Source: Sinotaia quadrata
Lineage: Eukaryota; Mollusca; Gastropoda; Architaenioglossa; Viviparidae
Reading direction: 5' to 3'
Assembly (NCBI GenBank): GCA_028829895.1
Contig: CM054182.1
Coordinates: 3,938,501 to 4,002,500 of the forward strand
Length of the DNA stretch: 64,000 bases
The position numbers and the translations under genes were made by a program. This document shows, piece by piece, positions 60,164 to 64,000 of the stretch (position 1 is the first letter of the stretch; each line of letters starts with the position of its first letter). The notes beneath the pieces are model-generated. The model was not told where the DNA came from. It worked only from the letters and a program-made list of their open reading frames with translations, and ran no database searches.

Positions 60164-60275
60164 TACTACCTGGGCCAACATCGGCGAGATTATCCTGCTG
60201 ACACGAACGCTAGTCAGAAACACTCAATTCAGGCCTGTCACCTTACGTCGTTTTGCACGCCAATGACGTCATTGT
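60164..60275 (-). promoter_or_regulatory. Candidate ALS2 promoter or 5' non-coding exon (CRE plus CCAAT)
   Basis: A perfect TGACGTCA (60264-60271) overlaps a CCAAT element (60260-60264) in a small CpG-containing island. Downstream on the minus strand is a donor-like CAG|GTAGTA with exon edge at 60170. Could supply the missing non-coding first exon of ALS2; a competing candidate lies at 63559. Confidence 0.3.
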
Positions 60276-60604
60276 GGTGTTTCTCGTCCATTCTCTTGAA
60301 TATTTTATTCTTAGGTTAATATGCAGAATAATAACATTGCTAAGCCCCGATACTCTTGACGTTCTATGGTTAACAATTCAACGCTATTATCTCCCCGACA
60401 TATTTCTGGGCAACATAAACTGAGTTATAGTACCGACATATTACGCGGTACCCTTCCCCCATATACCAAACCTGTTGACCAAATTATTATTATTATTATT
60501 TGCATTGCGCTTATGCTGGTCAAAGGTCAGTGGGTCTACATATACCAACACCTGACAAGGAATTTGAAATCCCCATTCATTTAAAGGAAACTAGTCTCAT
60601 TATA

Positions 60605-60950
60605 TCACTGAATCTGAAAGTTTTGTTCACTTACGATAAAACAAACATACGACACTGAATCTGAAAGTTTTGCTCACTTACGATAAAACAAACATACGAC
60701 ACTGAATCTGAAAGTTTTGCTCACTTACGATAAAACAAACATACGACACTGAATCTGAAAGTTTTGCTCACTTACGATAAAACAAACATACGACACTGAA
60801 TCTGAAAGTTTTGCTCACGATAAAATACACATACGACATTGAATCTGAAATCTTCATGTACTCACGATAAAATAAACAAACGACATTGAATCTGAAATCT
60901 TAATGTACTCACGATAAAATAAACATACGACACTGAATCTTAAATCTTCA
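60605..60950. repeat. 47-bp minisatellite, 7 copies
   Basis: Unit GAATCTGAAAGTTTTGCTCA, CTTACGATAAAACAAACATA, CGACACT. The first four or five copies are nearly identical, later ones diverged. On the minus strand each full unit reads TTTCAG then ~26 nt then GTAAGTGAG. Confidence 0.95.
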
Positions 60951-61135
60951 TGTACTCACTATCAAACATATATCACTCTATCACTGACACTGTTTCACGA
61001 AGATAATTATTCACTGTTTGTGGCAAAGTTCATGAAAGATTATATTTCCAGTATTAGTAAGATTAACGTCTTTTTAAATGAACCAGCTTGTAAGTCACAA
61101 CAAATGCTTACTGTTCATAATCGAACTAACGAGTA

Positions 61136-61272
61136 ACTGATTAGCCCTCATGTTAATTGTCCTCATTCATAAAGCTGTGTTCTGATTAGCCCTCATGTTA
61201 ATTGTCCTCATTCATAAAGCTGTGTTCTGATTAGCCCTCATGTTAATTGTCCTCATTCATAAAGCTGTAGAA
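61136..61272. repeat. 45-bp tandem repeat, 3 copies
   Basis: Unit GATTAGCCCTCATGTTAATT, GTCCTCATTCATAAAGCTGT, GTTCT. Confidence 0.95.
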
Positions 61273-61883
61273 GCTATGTTCTAAAGAGTGTGTTTTGAGC
61301 AAAACTGATTACTGTAGAGTGTAGAGGTATGGATGAAAGGTTTAAAGTTAAGGTGGTTCAGTATTTTTGAAATATTAACAATAATAATGATGTTTCTGTG
61401 TAAGTGTGAGCGCGTCTTATGTAAAATTATTGTACAAACGTACAACTCTGTAACGAAGTCGATTTCATCACAGCAGTATTTATGGAGTATGAATAACACA
61501 TTAAATCCTTTTTAATGTATTTACGTATGCCGCATGCAATAAAACTATTCACATTTCTGGTTGGAGGCTTTTTAGTATTTTTTTTTTTAAATCGTAATTT
61601 TCCTCCCTTTATTAAACCCCTTTCATTTTTGAAGTGTTGACCACTGCCCTAGATCTACTGAGTTGGGTGGGGTAGTCTGCTGTTAGGAAATAGGAACATA
61701 AAATGTTAAGTGTCGTGTGAATACGCTCTTTTAATATATTGACATACTCCATTAAGGCGTGGGTGTGTCTGACGAATATACACTTAAAGTGCAAATAAAT
61801 AAAATATGAAGAAATAAAACTGGCAATTAAAACTAAAAAAATTGCGAAAAATAAAGAGACCTCCTCCATTAAAAATCCCATGC

Positions 61884-62250
61884 GTCCATTAAGTCACTGC
61901 CGAAAGATTAGTATTTATCTTCTATAATCTTAAGTCCATTAAGTCACTGCCGAAAGATTAGTATTTATCTTCTATAATCTTAAGTCCGTTAAGTCACTGC
62001 CGAAAGATTAGTATTTATCTTCTATAATCTTAAGTCCGTTAAGTCACTGCCGAAAGATTAGTATTTATCTTCTATAATCTTAAGTCCGTTAAGTCACTGC
62101 CGAAAGATTAGTATTTATCTTCTATAATCTTAAGTCCATTAAGTCACTGCCGAAAGATTAGTATTTGTCTTCTATAATCTTAAGTCCATTAAGTCACTGC
62201 CGAAAGATTAGTATTTATCTTCTATAATCTTAAGTCCATTAAGTCACTGC
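61884..62250. repeat. 50-bp minisatellite, 7.3 copies
   Basis: Unit AAGTCCATTAAGTCACTGCC, GAAAGATTAGTATTTATCTT, CTATAATCTT. Copies differ by only one or two bases, so the expansion is recent. Confidence 0.97.
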
Positions 62251-62269
62251 AAGAGCTGCAACCAGATCA

Positions 62270-62545
62270 GTGTTTCTATTCAATAAGTCCAAGCGGTCCC
62301 CACAAACAGTGCAACTAGATCATTATTTCTGTTCTATAAATCGGTGAGGCTACCACAAGCACTGAACTAGAACATTATTTCTGTTCTAAAAGTCCATGAG
62401 GCCACTACAAACACTGAAACTAGAACATTATTTCTGTTCTATAGATCGGTGAGGCTACCACAAGCACTGAACTAGAACATTATTTCTGTTCTATAGATCG
62501 GTGAGGCTACCACAAGCACTGAAACTAGAACATTATTTCTGTTCT
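62270..62545. repeat. ~64-bp tandem repeat, 4-5 copies
   Basis: Unit AGAACATTATTTCTGTTCTA, TAGATCGGTGAGGCTACCAC, AAGCACTGAACT. Related to the 51-bp array that follows (shared ATTATTTCTGTTCTA core). Confidence 0.92.
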
Positions 62546-62547
62546 AA

Positions 62548-62860
62548 AAGTCCATGAGATCACAACAAGCAATGCAATTAGATCATTACTTCTGTTCTAC
62601 ATGTATGAGATCACTACAAGCAATGCAATTAGATCATTACTTCTGTTCTACATGTATGAGATCACTACAAGTAATGCAATTAGATCATTACTTCTGTTCT
62701 ACATGTATGAGATCACTACAAGTAATGCAATTAGATCATTATTTCTGTTCTACATGTATGAGATCACTACAAGTAATGCAATTAGATCATTATTTCTGTT
62801 CTACATGTATGAGATCACTACAAGTAATGCAATTAGATCATTACTTCTGTTCTACATGTC
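62548..62860. repeat. 51-bp minisatellite, 6 copies
   Basis: Unit ATGAGATCACTACAAGTAAT, GCAATTAGATCATTACTTCT, GTTCTACATGT. It is a deletion derivative of the preceding 64-bp family. The period is a multiple of three, giving false repetitive ORFs. Confidence 0.96.
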
Positions 62861-63169
62861 CAAGTCCATGAGGCCGCTACAAACACTCCAACTATATTAT
62901 TATTTCTGTTCATTAACCCATGAGGCCACAAACACACAGAAAGAAGAGAAAATGGAAAGAGAGATAAAATAAAACAACAAATTAATTCAGTATTTACAAG
63001 AGAAAAGAATTGATACTGATGATTGTCGATAAAGAAAAATTATATATTGGTACTCTTTTTTTTTTTTTTTTTTTAAAGTACCCTTCTCAGAAAATGCCAA
63101 AGCCACCAAATTCTTCAACAATCCAAACACTTCTTCGACCAAGGAAAACACAAATTCTCTACAACTCCT

Positions 63170-63400
63170 ATATTCCCTCTCTTTATTTTCAGGGTGCAGT
63201 AGCTCTGACAGAAGAAAAGTCTTGAGTTCCCTTTCTTTATTTTCAGGGTGCAGTAACTCTGACAAAGAAAAGTCTTGAGTTCCATCTCTTTACTTTCAGG
63301 GTGCAAAGGTTGCTCTGACAAAGTATAGTCTGGAGTTGCCTCTCTTTACTTTCAGGGTGCAAAGGTTGCTCTGACAAAGAAAAGTCTTGAGTTCCCGACA
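63170..63400. repeat. ~58-bp tandem repeat, 4 copies
   Basis: Unit CTTTATTTTCAGGGTGCAGT, AACTCTGACAAAGAAAAGTC, TTGAGTTCC. Each copy carries an acceptor-like TTTTCAG on the plus strand. Confidence 0.93.
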
Positions 63401-63558
63401 AAAAAGAGAGGCAATAAAAAGCAACCCAACAACAACAAATAAAAATAGCCCAGGAGGGTCTCTGTACTTCCCCTCAGTTTTAATGTGTTTATTTTTTAAA
63501 ATGCACGCTGCCTTAAAAGTAGACGCCTTTATATAATTCAAAACTAAATGTTCCTCAC

Positions 63559-63700
63559 CTCCAGGTAAATGCACCAGAATGACCTACATCCGCTCAAATA
63601 CAAACTTGTTCGACTAGTATGTATGATTATGATAAAGTGTGCCGACAACTAGTTCAGAAGCGCAGATGTCTTTTGAAAGAACTGGCGCCAAGTTCGTGTT
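63559..63700 (-). promoter_or_regulatory. Candidate 5' non-coding exon and promoter of ALS2
   Basis: A minus-strand donor CTGGAG|GTGAGG has its exon edge at 63559. The DNA to its right (63560-64000) is richer in GC and CpG (TGGCGCCA near 63684, GACGTG near 63775, CATGCGGGACC near 63924), as expected for a start region. The right border is arbitrary. Needs transcript support. Confidence 0.3.
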
Positions 63701-64000
63701 CATGAACTAAAATAATGTGACTTTGTATAATGAAGTGAAATCTTACTGTAAACAAAACAACAACAAAACCCGATGACGTGTACAGCTGGATGGGGTTTTA
63801 TCTTGTCCAGTAAACTTCTAGTTCCCAGGACGCTAAGTGTGTGCACTCCATCTCGTGATCTCTGAGAAGTAAAAAGCTTACAACCTATTGTTAGTTTTTA
63901 GAGCACTTCGCTCGCAACCACCCATGCGGGACCCCTTGTCAGGCGTCAGTAGATGTCAGAAGTACGCATTGCTGTCAGAGGTTAGAACTGGAGGTGTGAG
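63701..64000. other. Right edge, GC-richer, no gene recognised
   Basis: Possibly promoter DNA of ALS2 or of a divergent neighbour beyond the window. No convincing coding exon. Confidence 0.3.

Noticed and set aside
61884..62860. Regular direct repeats resembling a CRISPR array
   Set aside because: Units are contiguous with no unique spacers, in a eukaryotic context; these are minisatellites.
62554..62972. Repeat-peptide frames of 105 and 123 codons
   Set aside because: Two different frames of the same 51-bp array are both open, as expected from the period and not from coding constraint.

Overview
This is eukaryotic (animal) DNA: AT-rich, intron-rich, full of minisatellites, dinucleotide repeats and decayed transposons. 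The coding content looks like an invertebrate, most likely a mollusc or another lophotrochozoan. That placement is inferred from overall texture and protein divergence, not from a diagnostic marker.

The window is dominated by one minus-strand gene, an ortholog of ALS2 (alsin), a Rho/Rab5 guanine-nucleotide exchange factor. I traced 32 coding exons from the ATG at 56546 down to the TAG at 9166. Every internal exon has AG/GT borders, all phases join, and the total of 5730 nt gives 1909 codons plus stop. Domain order is RCC1-like block A, long disordered linker, RCC1-like block B, DH, PH, MORN repeats and VPS9. Exon 2 (1980 nt) carries most of the linker.

Intron 2 of ALS2 (44217-53246) contains a second, intronless gene on the opposite strand: a 408-residue class A GPCR (45039-46265) with melatonin-receptor-like features but unusual TM6 and TM7 motifs. 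At the left edge, positions 1-107 look like one exon of a different minus-strand gene that continues outside the window; a possible first exon or promoter for it lies near 1633-1920.

Mobile elements are all decayed: the 3' end of a Gypsy-type LTR retrotransposon (about 1985-2635), a 382-bp hAT-type element with a perfect 8-bp target duplication (7285-7666), a non-LTR reverse transcriptase remnant (about 19372-20289) and an internally deleted piggyBac element with TTAA borders (25453-26509). The last three lie in the 3' flank or introns of ALS2.

Almost every long intron holds a tandem array with a 15-100 bp unit. Two arrays include ALS2 exon sequence. The 46-nt exon 28 is itself the last copy of a ~75-bp array, and the acceptor plus first bases of exon 22 belong to a ~58-bp array. 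These exon-containing minisatellites and the antisense nested receptor are the most unusual points. I saw no rRNA, tRNA or CRISPR.
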